A stretch of 64,000 nt of DNA from Lachnoclostridium phytofermentans. GTDB lineage: Bacteria; Bacillota; Clostridia; Lachnospirales; Lachnospiraceae. The stretch spans positions 414,001 through 478,000 of the forward strand of contig NZ_JPOF01000001.1 in the NCBI RefSeq assembly GCF_000733755.1, in the 5' to 3' direction. Below are positions 43,242 through 52,070 of this stretch, piece by piece. A program made the translations under genes and the position numbers. How positions within the stretch are numbered: the stretch's first letter is position 1; every line of letters starts with the position of its first letter. The notes beneath the pieces are model-generated. The model was not told the DNA's origin. It did not search any database and was given only the letters and a program-made list of their open reading frames with translations.

Positions 43242-44651
43242 ATGAATTGTCCAAAGTGCGGCAATGTGGTCGCAGTTCGAAGAAACAGATGTGAATTTTG
43301 TGGGAAAGATCTAACGATAGCAAGAAAAGCTGACCTAATATCCAACACTTATTATAATCGAGGGTTGGAAAAGGCGAAAGTTAGGGACTTGACCGGTGCT
43401 GTACTTATGCTTAAGAAGAGCCTAGAGATGAATAAAAGAAATACCAATGCTAGAAATTTGCTTGGGCTTGTATTTTTTGAGATGGGAGAGACAGTAGCAG
43501 CACTTAGTGAATGGGTTATTAGTAAACATTTTCAGGCAAAAGACAACGATGCCGATGTCTATATTGGTGCAGTGCAGGCGAATCCAACAAAATTGGACTC
43601 GATGAATCAAGCCATTAAAAAATATAATATTGCGTTAGATTCTGCAAAGCAAGGTAGCGATGATCTAGCGATTCTTCAATTAAAAAAGGTGATCAACTTA
43701 AATCCGCACTTTATCCGTGCACTTCAATTATTAGCATTGATTTATATGAAAAACAATGAGTTTGAACGTGCAAGAAGGTGCTTAGTAAAAGCAAACAAGA
43801 TAGATTTAGCGAATACTACAACATTACGCTACTTAAATGAATTAAATCAGTTGGTAAGTGGTGGGGAGAATACGTCTGCGCCATACTGGAGTGATGGTGA
43901 GGTAAATCCAGAACCATTAGGAAGACCAATATCTCCAATATCCTCTTATAAGGAAGATAAGCCAAATGTTTGGCTCTTTATTAATCTTATTTTAGGCGTT
44001 ATCATTGGTGTTTCTGTACTCTTTTTCTTAATTGTTCCAACAGTAAAGAAAAATGCTCAGAATGAATACATGCAAAAGCAACGTGACTTTGATAGCGAAC
44101 TTCTAGTGTATCGTACCAAACTTACCTCCAGTGAGAGAGAAGTGGAAGACTTAAAAGCAAAACTTGCCCAAAAGCAGAAAGAACTAGATAGTATCGAGAT
44201 TCCAGAATACGATAAAAATATGTACGATAGTGTATTAAGCGCTGTATATCGTTATATTGAATTGGAATCATCGAATAGTCTGACTCCAGAAAATTCTCTT
44301 GAAGTTGCTGATTTGCTAACAAAGGTTGATCCAGCAAAGTTAGAAAATCAAGATGCTGTTAAGTTATATGAGATGGTAAAGCAAGAAATAGCTCCTATAG
44401 CATCCAAAGAAGCATACCAGCAGGGAAGAGCAGCATTTGATAAAAAGGAGTACGAGAATGCATTAACTTTGTTAACACAGGCCTATTCACTTGGTGATCC
44501 AGATGATTCTACCCTCTATTATTTAGGGAAGACTCATCAAGAGTTAGAGCAATACGAGGAAGCAAAAACGTATTATAACCAGCTATTAACGGATTATCCG
44601 AATTCCTCACTGGTGCAATATGCAAAACAACGTTTGAGAGATTTAGAATAA
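43242..44651 (+). CDS. zinc-ribbon TPR membrane protein
   Basis: The 469-residue product starts with a zinc ribbon (Cys3, Cys6, Cys17, Cys20). Cytoplasmic TPRs follow (YNRGLEKAKVRDLTGAVLML, LGLVFFEMGETVAALSEW, LQLLALIYMKNNEFERARRC), then one membrane helix at about 247-270 (WLFINLILGVIIGVSVLFFL). Next are a coiled coil (LVYRTKLTSSEREVEDLKAK) and outside TPRs at the end (GRAAFDKKEYENALTLLTQA, YYLGKTHQELEQYEEAKTYY). It links a cytoplasmic zinc-TPR region with an extracytoplasmic one. The CxxC-N10-CxxC spacing equals that of the protein at 11547. The start at 43242 is set by GGGGGG. Confidence 0.75.
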   Translation: MNCPKCGNVVAVRRNRCEFCGKDLTIARKADLISNTYYNRGLEKAKVRDLTGAVLMLKKSLEMNKRNTNARNLLGLVFFEMGETVAALSEWVISKHFQAKDNDADVYIGAVQANPTKLDSMNQAIKKYNIALDSAKQGSDDLAILQLKKVINLNPHFIRALQLLALIYMKNNEFERARRCLVKANKIDLANTTTLRYLNELNQLVSGGENTSAPYWSDGEVNPEPLGRPISPISSYKEDKPNVWLFINLILGVIIGVSVLFFLIVPTVKKNAQNEYMQKQRDFDSELLVYRTKLTSSEREVEDLKAKLAQKQKELDSIEIPEYDKNMYDSVLSAVYRYIELESSNSLTPENSLEVADLLTKVDPAKLENQDAVKLYEMVKQEIAPIASKEAYQQGRAAFDKKEYENALTLLTQAYSLGDPDDSTLYYLGKTHQELEQYEEAKTYYNQLLTDYPNSSLVQYAKQRLRDLE

Positions 44652-44701
44652 GAAAGAAACGATTGGCAACCGCTTTTTTGTTGCATGCAGATAAAAGATA
44701 C

Positions 44702-44736
44702 AAAAAGACATTTCTCATTAGGAGTGTCTTTTTTTC
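44702..44736 (+). terminator. terminator after the zinc-ribbon TPR gene
   Basis: AAAAAGACATTTCT pairs with GGAGTGTCTTTTT around a short loop, followed by further T residues. Confidence 0.85.
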
Positions 44737-44787
44737 TGAGTACGAGATGTAAAAAAATTACAATAATGGAAAGGAAAGATTTTATGT

Positions 44788-45171
44788 ATGAATTCTAAGG
44801 ACGAATTTATGTGGTTGGATTTTCAAAAAGTTGGTTGTGCAGATTTTGAAATTCTAAAATCTACGCTAATTATTCATATGAAGGAGGATTTGGATCACCA
44901 TAGTGCCATTTTTATCAGGGAGCAAGCGGACAAGTTGATAGAACAAAAAAATGTCAAAAATGTTATTTTTGATTTTAGTAAAGTATCATTTATGGACAGT
45001 TCAGGCATTGGCGTGATTATGGGACGTTATAAGAAATTGCTTCATGTTGGAGGAGGTGCCCTTGCTGTCATAGGGGTAACTGATCGGATTGACCGTATTC
45101 TAAAGCTCTCTGGTTTATATAAGATTATGAGCCGATATCAGGATATGCAAGAAGCATTAAACTGTATGTAA
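44788..45171 (+). CDS. spoIIAA: anti-sigma F factor antagonist SpoIIAA
   Basis: The 127-residue STAS protein binds the anti-sigma factor SpoIIAB and frees sigma-F in the forespore. The phosphorylated Ser lies in SFMDSSGIGVIMGRYK, and the rest (VKNVIFDFSKVSF, DRIDRILKLSGLY) is standard. AAAGGAAAG about 10 bases before ATG 44788 supports this start. ATG 44809, preceded by AAGGA, would give the 120-residue length closer to the usual one. It starts the spoIIA operon. Confidence 0.93.
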   Translation: MNSKDEFMWLDFQKVGCADFEILKSTLIIHMKEDLDHHSAIFIREQADKLIEQKNVKNVIFDFSKVSFMDSSGIGVIMGRYKKLLHVGGGALAVIGVTDRIDRILKLSGLYKIMSRYQDMQEALNCM

Positions 45172-45221
45172 TTTTCCGTATGTCACAAGCAGAGTGATAA
45201 TTCTTATGGAGGTGTAAATAT

Positions 45222-45695
45222 ATGGATCAGGAATTACAGAATAAAGAAATGAGGAATAACATAGAAATGGAATGTGACAATGAGATGGTATTGGAATTTG
45301 ACGCTATTTCTAAAAATGAAAGTTTTGCTCGTACCGTTGTTGCCGCCTTTACAGCTCAGTTGAATCCGACAATAGAGGAACTTGCAGATATAAAAACTGC
45401 TGTTTCGGAAGCAGTAACCAATTGTATTATTCATGGTTATGATAACAAGAAGGGAAAGATAAAACTTCATTGTACCATAACAGGAGATGAACTAATGATT
45501 GAAATAGTGGATTATGGAGTTGGGATTGCGAATATACCACTTGCTATGGAACCGATGTTTACTTCCAGGCCAGAATTAGAACGTTCCGGAATGGGCTTTT
45601 CCTTTATGGATGCCTTTATGGATGAGCTAACTGTAAATTCTGAGGTTTCGATAGGGACGACAGTCCGTATGAGAAAAAGGATCAGTACTACATAA
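45222..45695 (+). CDS. spoIIAB: anti-sigma F factor and Ser kinase SpoIIAB
   Basis: The 157-residue GHKL-fold protein holds sigma-F and phosphorylates SpoIIAA. The N-box is [13 protein letters not shown] (about 67-79). The G1 box is EIVDYGVGI, and the C-terminal lid is [15 protein letters not shown]. An N-terminal extension of about 15 acidic residues ([18 protein letters not shown]) precedes the usual start. GGAGGTG lies nine bases before ATG. Confidence 0.94.
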   Translation: MDQELQNKEMRNNIEMECDNEMVLEFDAISKNESFARTVVAAFTAQLNPTIEELADIKTAVSEAVTNCIIHGYDNKKGKIKLHCTITGDELMIEIVDYGVGIANIPLAMEPMFTSRPELERSGMGFSFMDAFMDELTVNSEVSIGTTVRMRKRISTT

Positions 45696-45730
45696 ATTCT
45701 TTTGCCGATTAGGTAGAAGGGAGGTCATTT

Positions 45731-46447
45731 GTGGACACACTGGATTTAATACGTTTGTCTAAACAGGGAGATAAAGCAGCGAGAGACCGTGTAGTAACTG
45801 AAAATGTTGGCTTAGTTTGGAGTATCGTCCGAAGATTTATGGGGCGAGGCCATGAAGCAGAAGATTTATTTCAAATTGGAAGCATTGGGCTTATGAAGGC
45901 AATTGATAAATTTGACTTAAGCTATGAAGTAAAATTCTCAACTTATGCGGTTCCTATGATAACGGGGGAAATAAAAAGATTTCTTCGAGATGATGGTATG
46001 ATCAAGGTAAGCCGGTCATTAAAAGAAACAGCAGGGAAAATACGACTTATGAGAGAAACCTTAGAATCAAAAAATGGAAGGGAACCAACGATTGAGGAAA
46101 TTGGGGAAGCTTTAGAGATAGCAAAAGAAGAAGTTGTTATGGCTCTTGAGTCAGGTGCTGAGGTAGAGTCACTTTATAAAACAATCTATCAAGGTGATGG
46201 CAATGCAATTTTTTTAATTGATAAAATCGAGCAAACCGATGATACAAGTGAAGAAATGATAGATCATATGGCATTAAGGGAAGTAATGGATTCACTTGAT
46301 GAAAAAGAAAAGGATATCATACGATTACGTTATTTTAAAGATAAAACACAAACAGAGATTGCAAAGCAACTAGGGATATCTCAAGTACAGGTGTCTAGGT
46401 TGGAACGAAAAATATTAAGAACAATGAGAGAACGTATGTTAGGTTAA
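45731..46447 (+). CDS. sigF: RNA polymerase sigma factor sigma-F (SpoIIAC)
   Basis: The 238-residue sigma-70 family factor starts early forespore transcription. Region 2 is FQIGSIGLMKAIDKFDLSYE, with FSTYAVPMITGEIKRFLRDD. Region 3 includes KVSRSLKETAGKIRLMRE, and region 4 is RYFKDKTQTEIAKQLGISQV with the recognition helix. The GTG start at 45731 follows GGGAGG six bases upstream. It is the last gene of the spoIIA operon, before spoVA as in Bacillus. Confidence 0.95.
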   Translation: MDTLDLIRLSKQGDKAARDRVVTENVGLVWSIVRRFMGRGHEAEDLFQIGSIGLMKAIDKFDLSYEVKFSTYAVPMITGEIKRFLRDDGMIKVSRSLKETAGKIRLMRETLESKNGREPTIEEIGEALEIAKEEVVMALESGAEVESLYKTIYQGDGNAIFLIDKIEQTDDTSEEMIDHMALREVMDSLDEKEKDIIRLRYFKDKTQTEIAKQLGISQVQVSRLERKILRTMRERMLG

Positions 46448-46517
46448 AGAAGTAACTATTTACCAGCATATTATAAATAGAATCAGAGATAATAGTAACA
46501 GATCACTTAATAAAGGG

Positions 46518-46602
46518 AGGCTGTTGCAAATCGTGAATGGAATACGATAGAACTTAAAAGTTGTTCTGTTGTTATACCTTAAAGAGCGGTTTGCAACAGC
46601 CT
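46518..46602. repeat. 16-bp inverted repeat with AT-rich loop (possible terminator or MITE)
   Basis: AGGCTGTTGCAAATCG pairs with CGGTTTGCAACAGCCT, with an inner AGAAC/GTTCT stem. Only TTTTCTT follows on the plus strand. It sits between sigF and the small gene before spoVAC. It could be the sigF terminator, but the long arms and GGCTGTTGCAAA ends also look like a transposon-derived MITE. Confidence 0.6.
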
Positions 46603-46659
46603 ATTTTCTTGAATAATAATTGTGAAATTCGCTTGGACATCTGGTTAGGAGGAGTAAGA

Positions 46660-46821
46660 ATGAAAGCGAAAAAAATATGTGTTATGTCACTTATATTACT
46701 TGCAGTTGCAATTGTTGTAGGATGTGTATGTTATTATACCCAGAATACAGAACAAGTATTTGAAGGGACATTTATCTGCATAGACAAATTTAATATAGGA
46801 GGTCTTTATGGCAGACGATAA
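46660..46821 (+). CDS. small membrane protein upstream of and overlapping spoVAC
   Basis: The 53-residue product starts MKAKKICVMSLILLAVAIVV and ends IDKFNIGGLYGRR. One hydrophobic helix with VAIVVGC near its end could be a lipoprotein signal or a single-pass anchor. AGGAGG eight bases before ATG is a strong ribosome binding site. Its last 14 bases overlap the start of spoVAC, and spoVAC's GGAGG lies inside it, so the two are translationally coupled. It may be part of the SpoVA channel. I do not recognise it. Confidence 0.6.
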   Translation: MKAKKICVMSLILLAVAIVVGCVCYYTQNTEQVFEGTFICIDKFNIGGLYGRR

Positions 46822-47311
46822 GAATAAGGTTTCAGCATCCCAGGTTGCCAATGAAAAAAATCAACAAGAACGTGATAAACTTTACAATAAGTATGTAAAA
46901 CAGGTGACACCAAAACATAGTTGGTTTGCGAATATGTGTAAAGCATTTGTATCTGGTGGTATTATCTGTGCTATTGGTCAGGGATTTATCAATCTATACT
47001 CTTCTTATGGTGCTGAAAAAGAATTAGCAGGTGCTTATACTACAATGTCATTGGTTTTACTAGCCATCATTTTTACCGGTTTTAATTGGTATCAAAAGAT
47101 TGCAAAATTTGCCGGAGCAGGTAGTGTAGTGCCGATTACTGGATTTGCTAATTCAGTGGCTGCACCAGCCATCGAGTTTAAGAAAGAGGGACAGGTGTTT
47201 GGCATAGGCTGTAAGATATTTACGATAGCAGGTCCTGTAATATTATATGGTATCTTCTCCTCTTGGCTATTAGGAGTTGTATACTATATCTTTACATTGT
47301 TTCAGAAATAA
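46808..47311 (+). CDS. spoVAC: stage V sporulation protein AC
   Basis: The 167-residue membrane protein has four predicted helices (AFVSGGIICAIGQGFINLYS, TMSLVLLAIIFTGFNWY, SVVPITGFANSVAAPAIEFK, SWLLGVVYYIFTLF). SpoVAC with SpoVAD and SpoVAE imports Ca-dipicolinate into the forespore and releases it at germination; AC behaves as a mechanosensitive channel in Bacillus. GGAGG lies six bases before ATG. In Clostridia the operon is usually only AC, AD and AE, as here. Confidence 0.95.
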   Translation: MADDKNKVSASQVANEKNQQERDKLYNKYVKQVTPKHSWFANMCKAFVSGGIICAIGQGFINLYSSYGAEKELAGAYTTMSLVLLAIIFTGFNWYQKIAKFAGAGSVVPITGFANSVAAPAIEFKKEGQVFGIGCKIFTIAGPVILYGIFSSWLLGVVYYIFTLFQK

Positions 47312-47376
47312 AATGGAATACAATTTATAGTGCTTAACAGCCTGCTAACAAATTATATAGAAAGAAGGGACAGCCT

Positions 47377-48444
47377 ATGACTCAAACGTCAGCCAAACAA
47401 TCGAAAATGGTAGGTAAGCAGAGCCTACAATTTTCTAATCCACCCGCTATTATTGGATGTGCCTCCATCGCAGGAAAAAAAGAGGGTGAGGGACCATTGG
47501 GTGCATTTTTTAATGTAGTGGAAGAAGATCCTATGTTTGGGCAAAAAACATGGGAAGAAGCAGAGAGTAAGATGCTAGGGATGGCAGTTGATGTAGCAAT
47601 ACACAATGCTGGACTAAAAAAGTCAGATATCCGCTACTTAGTTGGTGGTGACCTGCTAGGACAATTAATTGCTACAAGCTTTGGTATTGAAAATTTTGAG
47701 ATACCTCTTCTGGGAGTTTATGGAGCATGCTCTACGATGGGAGAATCTATCGTTGTTGCTTCCATGATTATAGATGGTGGATTTGCGGATAAAACACTCG
47801 CAATCACATCCAGCCATTTTGCTGGTGCTGAAAAACAATTCCGATTTCCGCTTGCTTATGGTAGCCAAAGGCCAAAGGCAGCAACATGGACAGTAACAGG
47901 AAGTGGTGCAGTGATCTTAGGACAGGAACCTGAAAAAGACAGTGAATTTGCAAAGCAATTTTCTCCGGTTATGATAAAAGTAAAGGGTGTTACCATAGGA
48001 AAAATCGTGGATTTTGGATTAAAGGACTCTTTAAATATGGGTGCCTGTATGGCGCCAGCAGCGTGTGAAACGATTGCACAAAATCTAAAGGATTTTAAGA
48101 TACAACCAGATTACTACGATCGTATTATTACCGGTGATTTAGGTGTGGTTGGTAAGGATATACTAATTGATTTATTAAAGCAAAAGGGATATGACATCAG
48201 TAGTAATCACATGGATTGTGGTATTGAAATCTTTGATTCTGAAGCACAGGATACTCATGCTGGTGGAAGCGGTTGCGGCTGTAGTGCAATCACTTTAACA
48301 GGATATATTTTACAAAAACTACGAAAACAAGATTGGAATAGAGTTTTGTTTGTACCAACCGGTGCACTTCTTTCTACGGTAAGCTACAACGAGGGACAGA
48401 GTGTTCCTGGAATCGCACATGCAGTGATGTTGGAATCTTGCTAG
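47377..48444 (+). CDS. spoVAD: stage V sporulation protein AD
   Basis: The 355-residue soluble protein binds dipicolinic acid and has a thiolase-like fold (LLGVYGACSTMGESIVVASM, SGAVILGQEPEKDSEF, AQDTHAGGSGCGCSAITLTG). It starts 65 bp after spoVAC; GAAGGGA precedes ATG. It is the second gene of the spoVA set and is expected in the forespore under sigma-G. Confidence 0.95.
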   Translation: MTQTSAKQSKMVGKQSLQFSNPPAIIGCASIAGKKEGEGPLGAFFNVVEEDPMFGQKTWEEAESKMLGMAVDVAIHNAGLKKSDIRYLVGGDLLGQLIATSFGIENFEIPLLGVYGACSTMGESIVVASMIIDGGFADKTLAITSSHFAGAEKQFRFPLAYGSQRPKAATWTVTGSGAVILGQEPEKDSEFAKQFSPVMIKVKGVTIGKIVDFGLKDSLNMGACMAPAACETIAQNLKDFKIQPDYYDRIITGDLGVVGKDILIDLLKQKGYDISSNHMDCGIEIFDSEAQDTHAGGSGCGCSAITLTGYILQKLRKQDWNRVLFVPTGALLSTVSYNEGQSVPGIAHAVMLESC

Positions 48445-48456
48445 AAAGGAGGAGAC

Positions 48457-48813
48457 ATGGATTATTTGATTTCATTTTTAGTTGGTGGTGCTATCTGCGC
48501 AATCGTACAAATTGTGATGGACAATACAAAATTAATGCCAGGCCGTATTATGGTTATTCTTGTATGTTTAGGTGCATTCTTAGGAGCGATTGGAGTTTAT
48601 CAGCCGTTTGTAGAATGGGCGGGAGCAGGAGCTTCCGTTCCTTTGGTTGGGTTTGGTAATGTGTTATTTAAAGGAATTAAGGAAGCGGTTGATAAGGAAG
48701 GATTTATTGGGCTATTTAAAGGTGGTTTTACATCATCTGCTGTGGGAATATCCTCTGCACTTATCTTTGGGTATCTTGCTTCATTAATTTTTAGTCCTAA
48801 GATGAAAGAATAA
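48457..48813 (+). CDS. spoVAE: stage V sporulation protein AE
   Basis: The 118-residue integral membrane protein has three or four helices (FLVGGAICAIVQIVMDNTKL, RIMVILVCLGAFLGAIGVYQ, GVGISSALIFGYLASLIF). The 12-bp gap after spoVAD and GGAGG nine bases before ATG confirm the start. It is part of the Ca-DPA uptake channel. Confidence 0.93.
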   Translation: MDYLISFLVGGAICAIVQIVMDNTKLMPGRIMVILVCLGAFLGAIGVYQPFVEWAGAGASVPLVGFGNVLFKGIKEAVDKEGFIGLFKGGFTSSAVGISSALIFGYLASLIFSPKMKE

Positions 48814-48886
48814 ATAATGATTTTTTTATAGATATTAAGATTTATTATTGTATACCAACGGAATATCGAGAAAAGTTAAGTATTAA

Positions 48887-48929
48887 AAACGAGTGGATGA
48901 CGTTTTTACAAAACGTTTCCACTCGTTTT
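48887..48929. terminator. bidirectional terminator between spoVAE and the PBP gene
   Basis: AAAACGAGTGGA pairs with TCCACTCGTTTT, with an inner GACGTTTT/AAAACGT stem. T tracts lie on both strands (TTTT after the right arm and AAAAA before the left), so it serves the converging transcripts. Confidence 0.85.
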
Positions 48930-49005
48930 CATGATACGTGAGGTAATATACTATTCTTTTTTATCGTTTTTATAATGTTGTATAATTACTTTAATTAGTG
49001 CAGAC

Positions 49006-51732
49006 TTATGGTCGAATATCCGATGGTGGAATAATTATTACCGGAGGAGGAGTTGTAGTTGGCGCCCAAGGTGTTTCTATATCTTCATTATCTGGATACT
49101 CTGGACCTACTGGTATCCCATTTTCATCCCCATCCATCGGTGGTGCAATAGTTCCTTCGCTATGGATTGGACAAGAGGTTGTGATATCTCCCTTTGGTAA
49201 GATATAAGGAGTATCATCGGTTGTACCGGTTTCCTCTTTTATCAAGTAAACTCTTTCCTCGATGGAATCGAGTGGGCAATAAGGACTTGCAAAATTTCCA
49301 GAAACCTTACAGATACTTACCTTTGTGTGAGTAGTACAGTTTTGTATTGGTTCGGTTCCTTTCGCGAAATATTCGGTTCTTGTGCAGTCACCACTTAGTG
49401 ATTTATCACAAAGTCCTGCAACTGCTTTCTGACCAGATTTTGTACATATCTTAGCAGATATAATAGAGTCTGGTTTCACAAATGCTTTGTTCTCTAACTG
49501 AAGCGTAGCGTGGATTTCCTCCATAATATTTTTCCATAAAACCTTGTGGTAGGATTTCTCCTTTTGTGAGAAAGGATAGTCAAATCCTGTCCAGATAGCA
49601 GAAGTATAATAAGGAGTGAATCCAACAAACCATAAATCATAATCTTTCGTCGAGGTACCTGTTTTGCCTGCAATTGGCATGGCATAATTTCGGAAGGTTA
49701 TGCTTATAGCAGTACCTCTCTTAATGGTATCTTCCATTGCATTGGTTAATAACCATGAGGTTGAAGTGTACATTACCTGTTTTGAATTTGGTTCGTTTGA
49801 GAGAATAACTTTTCCATTTTGGTCTACGACCTTGGTATAATAAATAGGCTCATTATAAATACCGCCATTCGCAATTGCAGCATATCCAGCGGTTAAGTCT
49901 ACGTTTGTTACACCTTCTGTGATACCGCCTAAGGCAAGAGGAACAACGATATCAGAATATGGTTTTCCATTTATCTCTTTATATTCAATTAAATCAAATC
50001 CAAGATTAGTTAAATAATCGAACCCTTTCCTTGGTGTCACTGCCTCCATAAAGCGACAGGCTATGATATTCATGGAATTATAGATGGCTTCACGCATTGT
50101 GCTTAAACCTTTGTATTTCTTATTCCAGTTTGTGACGGTACCACCATCTTTGGGATAGGAATATTCTGAGTCATCCATTACACTGGCAAGGGTATAGCGA
50201 CCAGAATCGAGAGCCGGAAGGAAAGAAGCAAGTACCTTAAAGGTAGAACCAACCTGACGCTTGGAGTTTGATGCACGATTGGTTGTAAGATTACCGGTCT
50301 TAGTACCACGGCCACCATAAAGTGCTACAACATGACCAGTATGCTGATCCATAATAGTTATTGAGGTCTGTGGCTGTAAGGTGATTTGCTTATTTTCCTT
50401 AAAATCCTGGTCAGCGTTTACTTTCGCATCACGGAACTCATTAATCTTTGCTTCCATATCTTCCTTACTAAATGAAAGAGTGTTAATACCCACCTTCGGG
50501 GTATAAGTTTCATGGTAGTAAAGGCCTTCTGTATCCTTAAAATCTTTAAAATATTCGAGTAGATCGTTCGTATGGTAATGAGTAAAGTTTTCTTTCTCAT
50601 CATAAACGGATAGGTCATATTTCATCTCATAATAAGAACCTTCCCCAATGGCCGGGAAATTAGATTCCTCTTGAAAATACTTATCTACAATGCTTTGAAT
50701 TGTTTTATCCTGAGTAGTATAGATATCTAAACCTTCACTATATAGCATATTAGTGGCATCATCCAGAGTATATCCTTTCTTCGTCTGAAGGTCGGATAAG
50801 ACTTGTTCATAAACTTCATCTGTAAAATAAGAATAATACGTACTTGGTGCCTTTTCGTCATTGTATTGTTTGATACGGCTGTACACATCATCGGTTAAAG
50901 CAGTATCATATTCCTCTTTTGTAATGAAGCCAAGACGCAACATAATATCTAAGCAGTCCAGCCTGCGTTTTGCATTTCTTTCAGGGTTATTAATAGGATT
51001 ACAATTAACAGGAGAAAGAGCAATAGGAGCAATCACTGTGGATTCTGATAAAGTAAGTTCAGAGACATCTTTACCAAAATAGCTTTGGGCTGCAGTCTGC
51101 ACACCATGGGCACTGTTACTAAGGTAGATATTATTCAGATAAGCTTCTAAAATTTCGTCTTTCGTGTAGATATCTTCTAATTTAATTGCGAGGTACTGCT
51201 CTTGTAATTTGCGAGTAATCTTATCTATAGCATTTTTTTCATTACCGTAATTAAATACTTTTATCTTCAATAATTGCTGTGTTATCGTACTTCCCCCAAA
51301 ACCAAGGCCTTTTGTTTTTAATACGGAGAAACCGGCACGAAAAATACCATAGACATCAATTCCATCGTGCTCGTAATAACGTTCATCCTCGAGTGCAATA
51401 AACGCTTGTTGAAGATGTATAGGGATATCTTCAATGGATACTAAGACTCGATTGGATCCTGCACCGATTAACTCTTGTGCTAAGGTTCCATCGCTATAAT
51501 AAATGTGGCTTGCAAAGCCTTTCGGATCGATGCTTACCTGATTTATGTCAGGAGCTGATTCTATAATCCCCTTAACTGCTCCGGATACGGCTACTACGCC
51601 TATGATGCCTAGAAAAACTATAGACATCATAGCAACCCGAAATAACGTTATGCGAATCTTAGAATTCAATCGCTTACTTGTAGACTTGATATCTCGCTGT
51701 TTTTTTATAACACCTTTTCTACTAAAATCCAT
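49006..51732 (-). CDS. class A penicillin-binding protein, PBP1A-like copy 1
   Basis: The 908-residue protein has a basic cytoplasmic tail and one membrane helix (about 28-55). The GT51 glycosyltransferase domain includes ALEDERYYEHDGIDVYG (catalytic Glu about 115) and GFGGSTITQQLLK. The transpeptidase domain has STFK with Ser496, the SMN motif in YNSMNIIACR and KTGTST. A Thr/Pro-rich tail (TTTPPPVIIIPPS) and Cys pairs (CTKSGQKAVAGLC, CKVSGNFASPYC) end it. Such enzymes polymerise and cross-link peptidoglycan outside the membrane. AGGAGG lies before ATG. A paralog of 910 residues, colinear along its length, lies directly upstream (52071-54803), suggesting tandem duplication. Confidence 0.94.
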   Translation of the reverse strand: MDFSRKGVIKKQRDIKSTSKRLNSKIRITLFRVAMMSIVFLGIIGVVAVSGAVKGIIESAPDINQVSIDPKGFASHIYYSDGTLAQELIGAGSNRVLVSIEDIPIHLQQAFIALEDERYYEHDGIDVYGIFRAGFSVLKTKGLGFGGSTITQQLLKIKVFNYGNEKNAIDKITRKLQEQYLAIKLEDIYTKDEILEAYLNNIYLSNSAHGVQTAAQSYFGKDVSELTLSESTVIAPIALSPVNCNPINNPERNAKRRLDCLDIMLRLGFITKEEYDTALTDDVYSRIKQYNDEKAPSTYYSYFTDEVYEQVLSDLQTKKGYTLDDATNMLYSEGLDIYTTQDKTIQSIVDKYFQEESNFPAIGEGSYYEMKYDLSVYDEKENFTHYHTNDLLEYFKDFKDTEGLYYHETYTPKVGINTLSFSKEDMEAKINEFRDAKVNADQDFKENKQITLQPQTSITIMDQHTGHVVALYGGRGTKTGNLTTNRASNSKRQVGSTFKVLASFLPALDSGRYTLASVMDDSEYSYPKDGGTVTNWNKKYKGLSTMREAIYNSMNIIACRFMEAVTPRKGFDYLTNLGFDLIEYKEINGKPYSDIVVPLALGGITEGVTNVDLTAGYAAIANGGIYNEPIYYTKVVDQNGKVILSNEPNSKQVMYTSTSWLLTNAMEDTIKRGTAISITFRNYAMPIAGKTGTSTKDYDLWFVGFTPYYTSAIWTGFDYPFSQKEKSYHKVLWKNIMEEIHATLQLENKAFVKPDSIISAKICTKSGQKAVAGLCDKSLSGDCTRTEYFAKGTEPIQNCTTHTKVSICKVSGNFASPYCPLDSIEERVYLIKEETGTTDDTPYILPKGDITTSCPIHSEGTIAPPMDGDENGIPVGPEYPDNEDIETPWAPTTTPPPVIIIPPSDIRP

Positions 51733-51812
51733 AGGTAACCTCCTAATGTTAGGGATACTTTATAATTGCAGATAGAAAAAAATACCATTTTTTATTATTG
51801 ACTGATTATCCA

Positions 51813-51841
51813 ATTTTATCATAACACTGTAAAATTTGCAA
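51813..51841 (-). promoter_or_regulatory. promoter of PBP copy 1
   Basis: On the minus strand TTGCAA (51836-51841) and TAAAAT (51813-51818) have a 17-bp spacer. The same boxes occur before PBP copy 2, so the promoter was duplicated with the gene. The gap 51842-51956 shows nothing else. Confidence 0.65.
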
Positions 51842-51956
51842 TAAATGTAAGGGAAACGGCTGCTTTACAGGGATGATAGATCCAATTTATGTATCCTCCA
51901 TTCGATTTTCTCCAACAAGAAAAAGTAATCTTTACGAGCTTTTCCATGTGATGAAC

Positions 51957-52006
51957 AAAAAAAGAATGAAAAGCATAGTTACGATTATGCTTTTCATTCT
52001 TTTTGT
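51957..52006. terminator. terminator of PBP copy 2
   Basis: AAAAAGAATGAAAAGCATA pairs perfectly with TATGCTTTTCATTCTTTTT around an 8-nt loop. Strong T tracts lie on both strands. Confidence 0.9.
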
Positions 52007-52070
52007 AAAAGTAAGTTAGTATGAACTATCTCGTATTTATATTTTATTAATTGCCTAAATCATTATTCCT

